DNA from: Candidatus Omnitrophota bacterium
Lineage (GTDB): Bacteria > Omnitrophota > Gorgyraeia > Gygaellales > Profunditerraquicolaceae
Length of the DNA: 5,306 nucleotides
Direction: 5' to 3'
Assembly: GCA_903907475.1 (NCBI GenBank)
Contig: CAIVOB010000036.1
Span: 1 to 5,306 of the forward strand
Both the position numbers and the translations under genes were made by a program. The stretch's first letter is position 1; each line of letters opens with the position of its first letter. This document shows, piece by piece, positions 1 to 5,306 of the stretch. A model generated the notes under the pieces. It was not told the origin of the DNA. It saw only the letters and a program-made list of their open reading frames with translations, and searched no databases.

Positions 1-935
1 GGGTTAAACGCCCGCACCTTTAACGGCGCAACTTTCACTTGAGAGATATTCTGCACTTCACTCTCAGAACGCATTTCAATTTCAATACTCATACCATTTT
101 TAAGTTTTAAATCAAACGTACTTCTGGGTGCAGCGATATAAAACGGGATCTTATGATAACGACAAAGAAGCGCTAAATTTAAAGTACCAATCTTATTTGC
201 CGCATCCCCATTAGCGGCAATCCGATCTGCTCCGGTTAAAACCAAATCAATCTTTCCCTGTTGCATAAGCGTTGCCGCGGTATTATCGGCAATCATAATT
301 ACTTCCACTTTACGCTTTTGAAGCTCCCAAGCAGTTAAACGCGCGCCTTGTAAAAGCGGCCGCGTTTCACAGGAAAAAACTTTTATTTTTTTTCCTTGTT
401 TTTGAGCAGTATAGATAATTCCTAAAGCCGTGCCATAATCAATCGTCGCTAAAATTCCGGCATTACAAATCGTTAAAACCTGAGCTTCATTTTTAAGCAA
501 CCGAGCACCGAATGCTCCGATCTTACGGCAAGCGCTGCGATCCTCCTGCATAATCAAGCGCGCCTCCGCTAAAATTAACTGCTTTATTTTTTCAAGCGCT
601 AAATTTTTATTCTTTAAAGCCACCGCAGTTACTCTTTCTAGGGCCCAAAAAAGATTCCTCGCCGTCGGCCGCGATGAAGCAATATATGCAGCTACCATTT
701 TTAATCTTTTTTCAAATTTGCCCCAAGTTTTACCCGAATAATCTTTCATCCCAAGATATACGCCTAAAGCAGCAGCCGCCCCCAATGCCGGAGCGCCACG
801 CACCTGCATCATTTTAATGGCGCGCCAAATATTTTCTAAACTCTTAATATTAACTTGTACAAATTCTTGCGGTAATTTAGTCTGATCAATAAGCCGAATC
901 GAATTATTTTTCCAATCAATCGTGCGAATTTGCAT
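1..935 (-). CDS. mtnA: S-methyl-5-thioribose-1-phosphate isomerase (MtnA), 3' end cut by the window edge
   Basis: This enzyme converts the aldose methylthioribose-1-phosphate to the ketose methylthioribulose-1-phosphate in cytosolic methionine salvage. I translated 311 codons plus two bases. The family usually has about 345 residues, so roughly the last 30 to 40 lie beyond the left edge. Visible family motifs are MQIRTIDW at the N-terminus, IDQTKLP (16-22), RGAPALG (46-52), TICNAG with the expected catalytic Cys157, ETRPLLQGARLTAWEL (189-204), and GADRIAANGDAANKIGT (235-251) with the expected catalytic Asp237. IPFYIAAPRSTFD (263-275) follows, and the visible part ends at AFNP, where the family reads into its NPAFDVTP motif. 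The start is firm: an in-frame TAA lies two codons upstream of the ATG and no alternative start falls between. It follows the DUF362 gene after 20 nt with no promoter seen. eIF2B-like relatives exist, but the motif set is that of MtnA. Confidence 0.95.
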   Translation of the reverse strand, partial: MQIRTIDWKNNSIRLIDQTKLPQEFVQVNIKSLENIWRAIKMMQVRGAPALGAAAALGVYLGMKDYSGKTWGKFEKRLKMVAAYIASSRPTARNLFWALERVTAVALKNKNLALEKIKQLILAEARLIMQEDRSACRKIGAFGARLLKNEAQVLTICNAGILATIDYGTALGIIYTAQKQGKKIKVFSCETRPLLQGARLTAWELQKRKVEVIMIADNTAATLMQQGKIDLVLTGADRIAANGDAANKIGTLNLALLCRYHKIPFYIAAPRSTFDLKLKNGMSIEIEMRSESEVQNISQVKVAPLKVRAFN

Positions 936-949
936 ATTTTAGCTAAAAT
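936..949. repeat. Perfect 14-bp palindrome in the DUF362-mtnA gap
   Basis: The bases ATTTTAGCTAAAAT read the same on both strands. They fill the stretch between the mtnA start codon, which it touches, and the likely ribosome binding site. The symmetry stops exactly at the ends: the flanking bases do not pair. As RNA it could form only a short A-U stem of five pairs around an AGCT loop, so a stable hairpin is unlikely. It could be a small operator, a spacing element or chance. Confidence 0.5.
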
Positions 950-950
950 T

Positions 951-955
951 CCCCT
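951..955 (-). promoter_or_regulatory. Probable ribosome binding site of mtnA, at unusually long spacing
   Basis: On the minus strand AGGGG directly follows the TAA stop of the DUF362 gene and lies 15 nt before the mtnA ATG. This is longer than the usual 5 to 10 nt. The intervening bases are mostly the 14-bp palindrome. No closer purine-rich site exists, and no alternative start codon is in frame. Either this site works at long range or mtnA is read by reinitiation after the upstream gene. Confidence 0.45.
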
Positions 956-2077
956 TTATAAACCGATCAATCTGGCGAAAAAACTTTTTTTAACTTTAAT
1001 TGCCGCTTCCGGACAGCTCTCTTGACAACAGAAACAAGCAATACATCGCCGGTAATTAAAAACTATTTTTTCCCGTCTTAATTTAATGCATTTACCTGGA
1101 CAAACCTCGATACAATGACCGCAACGAATACACTTTGCTCTTAAAACATAAGGATAATAACGAATTAATCCTTTTAAAATTTTCTTTAAAACCTTAGGAA
1201 ATTTACGCGCCTTGGCTTGAGTAGTGGGCAAAATAAACGGCCGGGTATTTAACTGCTCGAGATTTTCACCCAACACCTGAATATTTTCTAAACGCTCTTC
1301 TCCTAATACGCGTCGCGCAGCTTCTTTAGTCGTAAAAACCTCTCCCGCTTTAATCCCCATGATTTTAGCCATTACCGAATCTATGGCAACACAATCCGTT
1401 CCTCCCAGCAAAAGATTAAGCCAACGCGCCTTTCCCGCGGTCGCCGGACCATCACCTTCTAAAGCCAGGACCCCATCAACAATCGTTAAGGTGGGCTTAA
1501 CCTCCGCATAAATATCTACTAAAATTTTGGCGAATTCTTGAGGCTCAAAATAATTTTTATGTAACTCCGTTTTATAAGTTCCGGAAACTAAACCAAAAAG
1601 ATTTTTAATTCCCCCGGTCAAAAGCGTAAACTCATGCGTTTTAAATTTAGGTAAATTAATTAAATAATCGCAATTATCCAGCCAAACGGTCAAAGGAAAT
1701 TTACTGCGCATTCTACGTTTATCAAAATTAACCAGCGTCACGCCTTCCGTGTCACAAACTTGTTTTATACCCGTAACTTCATAAACTTGATTTACATTCT
1801 CAACATACTTACCCCAAACGCTTGGCCCGTCTCCGACAATAATTTTACAATTAATCGTTTTCAGCATCCGGATTACGGCGCGCACTACTTCCGGATGAGT
1901 GGTAATCGCGCATTCCGGCCCCTTAGACATTAAAAGATTCGGCTTTACCAGCACCCGGGAACCCGGCAAAATGAAACGCTCCAGGCCTCCCAAAAGCTGA
2001 ATTAAATTTTCTAAAGCCTGTTGCACTAGAATTGGGTCATAACCTAAACATTTGACTATCCCTACCGGAGTACTCAT
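956..2077 (-). CDS. DUF362-domain protein with C-terminal two-[4Fe-4S] ferredoxin domain
   Basis: This 373-residue protein has unknown function. Residues 1 to about 275 match the DUF362 family (PF04015, COG2006), with VKPNLL (44-49), THPEVVRAVI (60-69), GDGPSVWG (82-89), LPKFKTH (142-148), GGIKNLFG (155-162), DGVLALEGDGPATAG (201-215) and AIDSVMAKIMG (231-241). A basic linker (about 288-314) leads to a ferredoxin-like domain. Cys316, 319, 322 and 326 form the first CxxCxxCxxxCP set, and Cys345, 348, 351 and 355 the second, which predicts two [4Fe-4S] clusters. Cys330 and Cys350 are extra. No signal peptide or membrane segment is seen, so it is probably cytosolic. Its ATG overlaps the tatD stop as ATGA, and no Shine-Dalgarno sequence is seen, so translation is probably coupled to tatD. 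The family and cluster assignment is secure. An electron-transfer or reductase role is inference only, and the substrate is unknown. Confidence 0.93.
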   Translation of the reverse strand: MSTPVGIVKCLGYDPILVQQALENLIQLLGGLERFILPGSRVLVKPNLLMSKGPECAITTHPEVVRAVIRMLKTINCKIIVGDGPSVWGKYVENVNQVYEVTGIKQVCDTEGVTLVNFDKRRMRSKFPLTVWLDNCDYLINLPKFKTHEFTLLTGGIKNLFGLVSGTYKTELHKNYFEPQEFAKILVDIYAEVKPTLTIVDGVLALEGDGPATAGKARWLNLLLGGTDCVAIDSVMAKIMGIKAGEVFTTKEAARRVLGEERLENIQVLGENLEQLNTRPFILPTTQAKARKFPKVLKKILKGLIRYYPYVLRAKCIRCGHCIEVCPGKCIKLRREKIVFNYRRCIACFCCQESCPEAAIKVKKSFFARLIGL

Positions 2078-2835
2078 TTGATTTTAAAAAAATTTAATGC
2101 GTTTTGAGTTGTTTGTTGCGCGATTTTATCAAAATTAACCCCTAATATTTCGCTCACCTCCTGCGCCAATAATTTAATTTGCGCCGGCTCGTTACGCTGG
2201 GTGCGAAACCCTTCCGGAGATAAATACGGAGCATCTGTTTCTAACATTAACTTCTCCAAAGGCGTAATTTTAAGCACCGCTCTTAAATCTAAAGATTTTT
2301 TGTAAGTAATATTACAGGTATAAGAAATATAACAACCTAAATCCAGGCATTGCTCTAAAAAATTCTTATCTCCGGAAAAGCAGTGAATTACTGCCCGGAT
2401 ATCCCCCGCTGCTTTTAAAATCTCGATTGTCTCAGCCGCTGCCTGCCGGCTATGCACCACTAAAGGAAGGCCTAAATTTTGCGCTAATTTAATTTGCTGC
2501 GTAAAAGCCTCGCGTTGCTTGGCTCGAGAAGAAAGATTACGGTAAAAATCCAACCCCGTCTCTCCGATCGCGACTACTTTTTTCCCTGAAGCCAATTGTT
2601 TTAATTTTTCTAAAATTTCCCAGTCAAAGCTTTCGGCATCATGCGGATGCACACCGACGCTAGCGTAAACATCCTCATGCTCTCTTGCTAAAAGACAGGA
2701 AGCGCTGGACGAATCTAAAGTCGCGCCGATATTAATGAATCTTAAAACACCGGCTGCTCTAGCGCGCGCCAACACTAAGTCTCGATCCGGCGAAAATTGT
2801 AGAAAATCTAAATGACAATGGGTATCAACAAGCAT
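2074..2835 (-). CDS. tatD: TatD-family metal-dependent hydrolase (putative DNase)
   Basis: This is a cytosolic TIM-barrel metallohydrolase of the TatD/YcfH family. Characterised members act as 3'-5' exonucleases or endonucleases, and some relatives deacylate D-aminoacyl-tRNA, so the exact substrate here is not settled. With the ATG start it has 253 residues, normal for the family. Metal-site motifs are all present: VDTHCHLDF (His6, His8), AIGETGLDFYR (Glu92), LVVHSR (His128), VIHCFSG (His151) and LETDAPYLSPEG (Asp201). The C-terminal RNEPAQI motif is also typical. I chose the ATG at 2835 because the protein then begins MLVDTHCHLDF, as most homologues do. An in-frame TTG at 2862 would add MKPKKSNNF and overlap metG by 11 nt, and neither start has a convincing Shine-Dalgarno sequence. 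It lies 16 nt after metG, a common pairing in bacteria. Its TGA stop overlaps the next gene's ATG. Confidence 0.94.
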   Translation of the reverse strand: MLVDTHCHLDFLQFSPDRDLVLARARAAGVLRFINIGATLDSSSASCLLAREHEDVYASVGVHPHDAESFDWEILEKLKQLASGKKVVAIGETGLDFYRNLSSRAKQREAFTQQIKLAQNLGLPLVVHSRQAAAETIEILKAAGDIRAVIHCFSGDKNFLEQCLDLGCYISYTCNITYKKSLDLRAVLKITPLEKLMLETDAPYLSPEGFRTQRNEPAQIKLLAQEVSEILGVNFDKIAQQTTQNALNFFKIK

Positions 2836-2851
2836 GAAATTATTACTTTTT

Positions 2852-4375
2852 TTAGGTTTCAATACGCGGAAATAAAGGGCTGCCTTTTTTTGTTTCTCGG
2901 GTACCTAATTGCTCCATAATCTTAAACGCGGTTTGCGGCATAAAAGGCTCCAAAGCTAAACTTACTTTTCTTAATGCTTCCACTAATAAACAAATAAATC
3001 CTTGCAACTCTTTTTCTTTATGCTCTTTTGATAGATTCCAAGGCTTAGTCTCTTCGACATATTTATTAGTTAAGCTAATAACCTCCCAAATCTTCTCCAG
3101 CGCCAGGCTAAAATCGAGTTTCCCCTCTAACGCTGAATGAATCTGCTCATCTAGAGATAAAATTTTATTTTTTATATTCTCACCGCTAGCATCATAAATA
3201 ACTTTAAAAACATCTAAATCCGGCAATAATCCCTGATAATACTTCTCCACCATTGTTAAGGTGCGATAAACCAAATTGCCCAGATCATTAGCCAGATCAT
3301 TATTAAATCTTTTCACAATTGCTGTTTCGGAAAAATTGCCGTCCGCGCCAAAAGTAACATCTTTTAAAAGAAAATACCGATAGACATCAATCCCAAACTT
3401 ATTCATTAATTCTACCGGGTTAACAGCATTACCTTTAGATTTAGACATTTTATCTTCATTAATCATCCACCAACCGTGCGCAAAGATCGTATCCGGCTGC
3501 CTAATACCCAAAGCTTTAAGCATAATCGGCCAATAAATGGCATGGTGCCTTAAAATATCTTTACCAACTAAATGAATAACCTTAACATCCTTATCCCACC
3601 AAGGTGAATGATAAATATTCTGCGCATCAAATTGCCCTACCGCGCTAATATAATTAATCAAAGCATCAAACCAGACATAGGTGACATGTTTTTTACTAAA
3701 AGGTAACGGTATCCCCCAGCTTAAACGCTCTTCTGGGCGAGAAATACAAAGATCCTCTAATTTATTATTCTCCAAAAAGCCTAAAACTTCATTCCGCCGA
3801 CTCGCCGGCTGAATAAAATTTAATCGCTCAGGGTTACTAGCATCTTTAATATACGCTATTAACCAATCTTGATATTTCGATAACTTAAAGAAAAAATTAG
3901 TTTCCCGGATATTTTCTAAAGGACGCAAGCAATCCGGACAAAGATTTTCCGTAACTTGAGTCTGCGGCCAAAATGTTTCGCAAGGGGTGCAATACGCTCC
4001 CTCATAAACACCTTCATAGATATCACCTTTTTCATAAACTATCTGTAAAGCTTTCTGCACCGTTTGTATATGCCGTTCTTCGGTAGTGCGAATAAAATCA
4101 TTGTGAGAAATCTCAAGCTTTTTCCAGAGGTCCTTAAAGCTTAACACTACCCGATCCACGAACTCATGAGGAGAAAGCTTGGCTTCGCTAGCCGCTTTTA
4201 AAATTTTCTGGCCATGCTCATCCGTACCGGTAAGAAACCAAACATTTTTTGTGCCCAAAATCTTACGCTCATAGCGCGCCAAAACATCGGCCGCGATATT
4301 AGTATAAGAATGCCCGATATGAGGAGCGGCATTGACATAATAAATTGGTGTCGTAATAAAAAACTTATTTGACAT
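2852..4375 (-). CDS. metG: Methionyl-tRNA synthetase, short form without C-terminal tRNA-binding domain
   Basis: This class I aminoacyl-tRNA synthetase charges tRNA-Met with methionine in the cytosol. At 507 residues it is complete but short. The Rossmann core begins TTPIYYVNAAPHIGHSY with the HIGH motif at 19-22. The zinc-knuckle insertion carries Cys129/Cys132 and Cys146/Cys149, enough for one Cys4 zinc site. YVWFDALINY (233-242) belongs to the catalytic core, and KMSKS is at 309-313. The helical anticodon-binding domain includes NDLANDLGNLV and EETKPWNL. The protein ends at PLFPRIET, where longer enzymes such as that of E. coli continue into a Trbp111-like dimerisation and tRNA-binding domain. 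Short forms are normal in many bacteria, so this is not a truncation. The ATG overlaps the end of ricT by 11 nt and has a good ribosome site inside ricT. Confidence 0.97.
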   Translation of the reverse strand: MSNKFFITTPIYYVNAAPHIGHSYTNIAADVLARYERKILGTKNVWFLTGTDEHGQKILKAASEAKLSPHEFVDRVVLSFKDLWKKLEISHNDFIRTTEERHIQTVQKALQIVYEKGDIYEGVYEGAYCTPCETFWPQTQVTENLCPDCLRPLENIRETNFFFKLSKYQDWLIAYIKDASNPERLNFIQPASRRNEVLGFLENNKLEDLCISRPEERLSWGIPLPFSKKHVTYVWFDALINYISAVGQFDAQNIYHSPWWDKDVKVIHLVGKDILRHHAIYWPIMLKALGIRQPDTIFAHGWWMINEDKMSKSKGNAVNPVELMNKFGIDVYRYFLLKDVTFGADGNFSETAIVKRFNNDLANDLGNLVYRTLTMVEKYYQGLLPDLDVFKVIYDASGENIKNKILSLDEQIHSALEGKLDFSLALEKIWEVISLTNKYVEETKPWNLSKEHKEKELQGFICLLVEALRKVSLALEPFMPQTAFKIMEQLGTRETKKGSPLFPRIET

Positions 4376-5171
4376 ATTCTCTTTCCTTAAAACTAACCTC
4401 TAAAAATCCACCTTCTTCTAATTGCACGCTCACCAAACGCTTAAAAACATTAACACTAATTACCTTGCCCTTGCCTTGCACGGTATTAATATGCTCACCT
4501 TCATGTGGTAAACCCTTAGAGAGTATCTTATAGGTTTCATATTCATAAGAAAGACAACACATCAATCTCCCGCAGAGCCCGGAAATTTTAGGGGGATTTA
4601 AAGGCAAGCCCTCTTCCTTAGCCATTTTTATCGTCACCGGCTCAAAATCTTTTAAAAATTTTCTACAACAAAGCTCCCGGCCGCAAGAACCATATCCACC
4701 AAAAAGCCGCGCTTCATCCCTTACCCCGATTTGCCTTAACTCAATCCGCGCCTTAAAAACCTTGGCTAAATCTTTTACCAGGTCCCGGAAATCTACCCGG
4801 CCGTCAGAAGTAAAATAAAATAAAATCTTGGAGCGGTCAAAAGAATATTCCGCTTTAACTAATTTCATATCTAACTTATGTTCGGCAATTTTTTTCTCAC
4901 AGGCGTTATAAGCCTCTTTGGCCTTAACGCGATTATCATCAATTTGCTTTAAATCACTCTCCTTGGCTAAACGAATTATTTTTTTCGGAGCCTCTTTAGG
5001 GCCATCCTCATGGCAGCAATGCGCCTGCCCGTGTAAAACCACTGAACCATAATCTAGCCCCCGGTCATGCTCAACAATCACGCAATCCCCAACCTTTAAA
5101 ATGAGATTTCCTGCCTGATAAAACTGCACCGGACCAGAATTCCTTAATTGCACTAAAATCATGCCTTCCAT
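4365..5171 (-). CDS. ricT: PSP1-domain regulatory protein, RicT (YaaT) family
   Basis: This 268-residue protein belongs to the PSP1/RicT family. In Bacillus RicT joins RicA and RicF in a complex that carries Fe-S clusters and directs RNase Y-dependent mRNA maturation. Whether those partners exist here cannot be seen. The N-terminal part has the family stretch VEHDRGLDYGSVV (33-45). The PSP1 C-terminal domain spans roughly 60 to 147. A cysteine-rich part follows: GGYGSCGRELCC (Cys163, 168, 169) and SGLCGRLMCCLSYE (Cys200, 205, 206), which keep the conserved cysteines thought to hold a cluster. A final beta-rich segment (230-268) resembles the end of other long members. The start at 5171 is favoured by an AGGAG seven bases upstream. 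An ATG three codons later would overlap the upstream stop as ATGA but has no well-spaced ribosome site. The position between holB and metG fits the family. Confidence 0.93.
   Translation of the reverse strand: MEGMILVQLRNSGPVQFYQAGNLILKVGDCVIVEHDRGLDYGSVVLHGQAHCCHEDGPKEAPKKIIRLAKESDLKQIDDNRVKAKEAYNACEKKIAEHKLDMKLVKAEYSFDRSKILFYFTSDGRVDFRDLVKDLAKVFKARIELRQIGVRDEARLFGGYGSCGRELCCRKFLKDFEPVTIKMAKEEGLPLNPPKISGLCGRLMCCLSYEYETYKILSKGLPHEGEHINTVQGKGKVISVNVFKRLVSVQLEEGGFLEVSFKEREYVK
4384..4388 (-). promoter_or_regulatory. Ribosome binding site of metG, inside ricT
   Basis: AAGGA on the minus strand lies 8 nt before the metG ATG at 4375, within the last codons of ricT. It supports the chosen metG start and implies that the two overlapping genes are translated from one message. 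Confidence 0.7.
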
Positions 5172-5306
5172 AGTTGCGCTCCTAAATTATGCAAAATTAA
5201 TTTACTATTAATGTTATTTTCTAAATATAACGCGCTCTCTGAGATCGTATTCATAATCTCATCGAGCTGTTTAAAAGAAAACTTTAACGTCAATTTTAGT
5301 AAATCA
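5159..5306 (-). CDS. holB: C-terminal end of probable DNA polymerase III delta' subunit (HolB), 5' part beyond the window
   Basis: An open frame enters from the right edge (first full codon at 5305) and gives 48 residues before a TGA at 5161-5159. The translation contains FKQLDEIMNTISES, then ALYLENNINSKLILHNLGAQL, and ends LWKA. This fits the extreme C-terminus of delta', where a helix is followed by a conserved L-x-x-N-x-N-x-K/L-x-L pattern. Delta' is part of the clamp loader that places the sliding clamp on primed DNA. The call rests on this short match plus gene order, since holB directly upstream of ricT is a widespread arrangement. The other two frames on this strand offer no better coding alternative: one stops at once and the third carries the ricT start. 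It overlaps ricT by 13 nt. Only about a seventh of the gene is visible, so the family call is probable, not certain. Confidence 0.75.
   Translation of the reverse strand, partial: DLLKLTLKFSFKQLDEIMNTISESALYLENNINSKLILHNLGAQLWKA
5179..5183 (-). promoter_or_regulatory. Ribosome binding site of ricT, inside holB
   Basis: AGGAG on the minus strand lies 7 nt before the ATG at 5171. It is the strongest Shine-Dalgarno sequence in the window and decides for the first methionine over the one at 5162. It falls inside the last codons of the upstream gene, which means ricT is cotranscribed with it. Confidence 0.75.

Noticed and set aside
936..985. Possible promoter for mtnA (TTGATC, TATAAA and TAAAAT-like elements at the end of the DUF362 gene)
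   Set aside because: No pair of these elements has a spacing near 17 nt, and such AT-rich words are common here. Read-through from the upstream gene is simpler.
974..990. A7 and T6 runs near the end of the DUF362 gene as a possible programmed frameshift site
   Set aside because: The phase does not give a canonical X XXY YYZ heptamer, the site is a few codons before the normal stop and after the Fe-S domain, and similar A runs occur in ricT, mtnA and the metG-tatD junction as expected in AT-rich DNA.
2836..2862. A run of A residues after metG as a possible terminator
   Set aside because: On the transcribed strand it is an A run, not a U run, there is no GC-rich stem before it, and tatD starts within 16 nt.
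2852..2920. MetG as a truncated gene because it lacks the C-terminal tRNA-binding domain
   Set aside because: The protein ends with the usual PLFPRIE motif followed by a normal stop, and short MetG forms are common. tatD begins straight after with no remnant of the missing domain.
3279..3303. Near-tandem direct repeat of an 11-base unit (CCAGATCATTA twice, one base apart)
   Set aside because: It encodes NDLANDLG in the anticodon-binding domain of MetG, a stretch that is itself conserved in the family, so the DNA repeat follows from the protein sequence.

Overview
The window is one compact block of co-directional genes, all on the minus strand, so transcription runs from the right edge to the left edge. 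In reading order it holds: the 3' end of a probable holB (DNA polymerase III delta' subunit), ricT (PSP1-domain protein), metG (short methionyl-tRNA synthetase), a tatD-family metallohydrolase, a DUF362 protein fused to a two-cluster ferredoxin domain, and most of mtnA (methylthioribose-1-phosphate isomerase), which runs off the left edge. No plus-strand gene, RNA gene, mobile element, CRISPR array or intrinsic terminator was seen. No stretch longer than 20 bases lies outside a gene.

The genes are tightly packed. holB/ricT overlap by 13 nt, ricT/metG by 11 nt, and tatD/DUF362 by 4 nt (ATGA). The metG-tatD gap is 16 nt and the DUF362-mtnA gap is 20 nt. This looks like one operon whose promoter lies beyond the right edge. 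Good Shine-Dalgarno sequences precede ricT and metG. tatD and the DUF362 gene have almost none and probably depend on translational coupling.

The organism is a bacterium: it has holB, bacterial-type genes and AGGAG-type ribosome sites. G+C is about 40% by eye from two sampled lines. The order holB, ricT, metG, tatD is a known housekeeping neighbourhood; Bacillus has the same genes in the same order with others in between. The added DUF362-ferredoxin and mtnA genes do not belong to that core. Together with the short MetG and the lack of any cultured-genus signature, they would suit an uncultivated anaerobe-rich lineage such as Omnitrophota, but that placement is a weak guess.

Functionally the block joins replication-clamp loading (HolB), a regulator that probably binds Fe-S through conserved cysteines (RicT), Met-tRNA charging (MetG), a nuclease or deacylase (TatD), an uncharacterised Fe-S protein, and methionine salvage (MtnA). 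Most of this is ordinary housekeeping. The least explained member is the DUF362-ferredoxin gene, held by a 4-nt overlap between tatD and mtnA.
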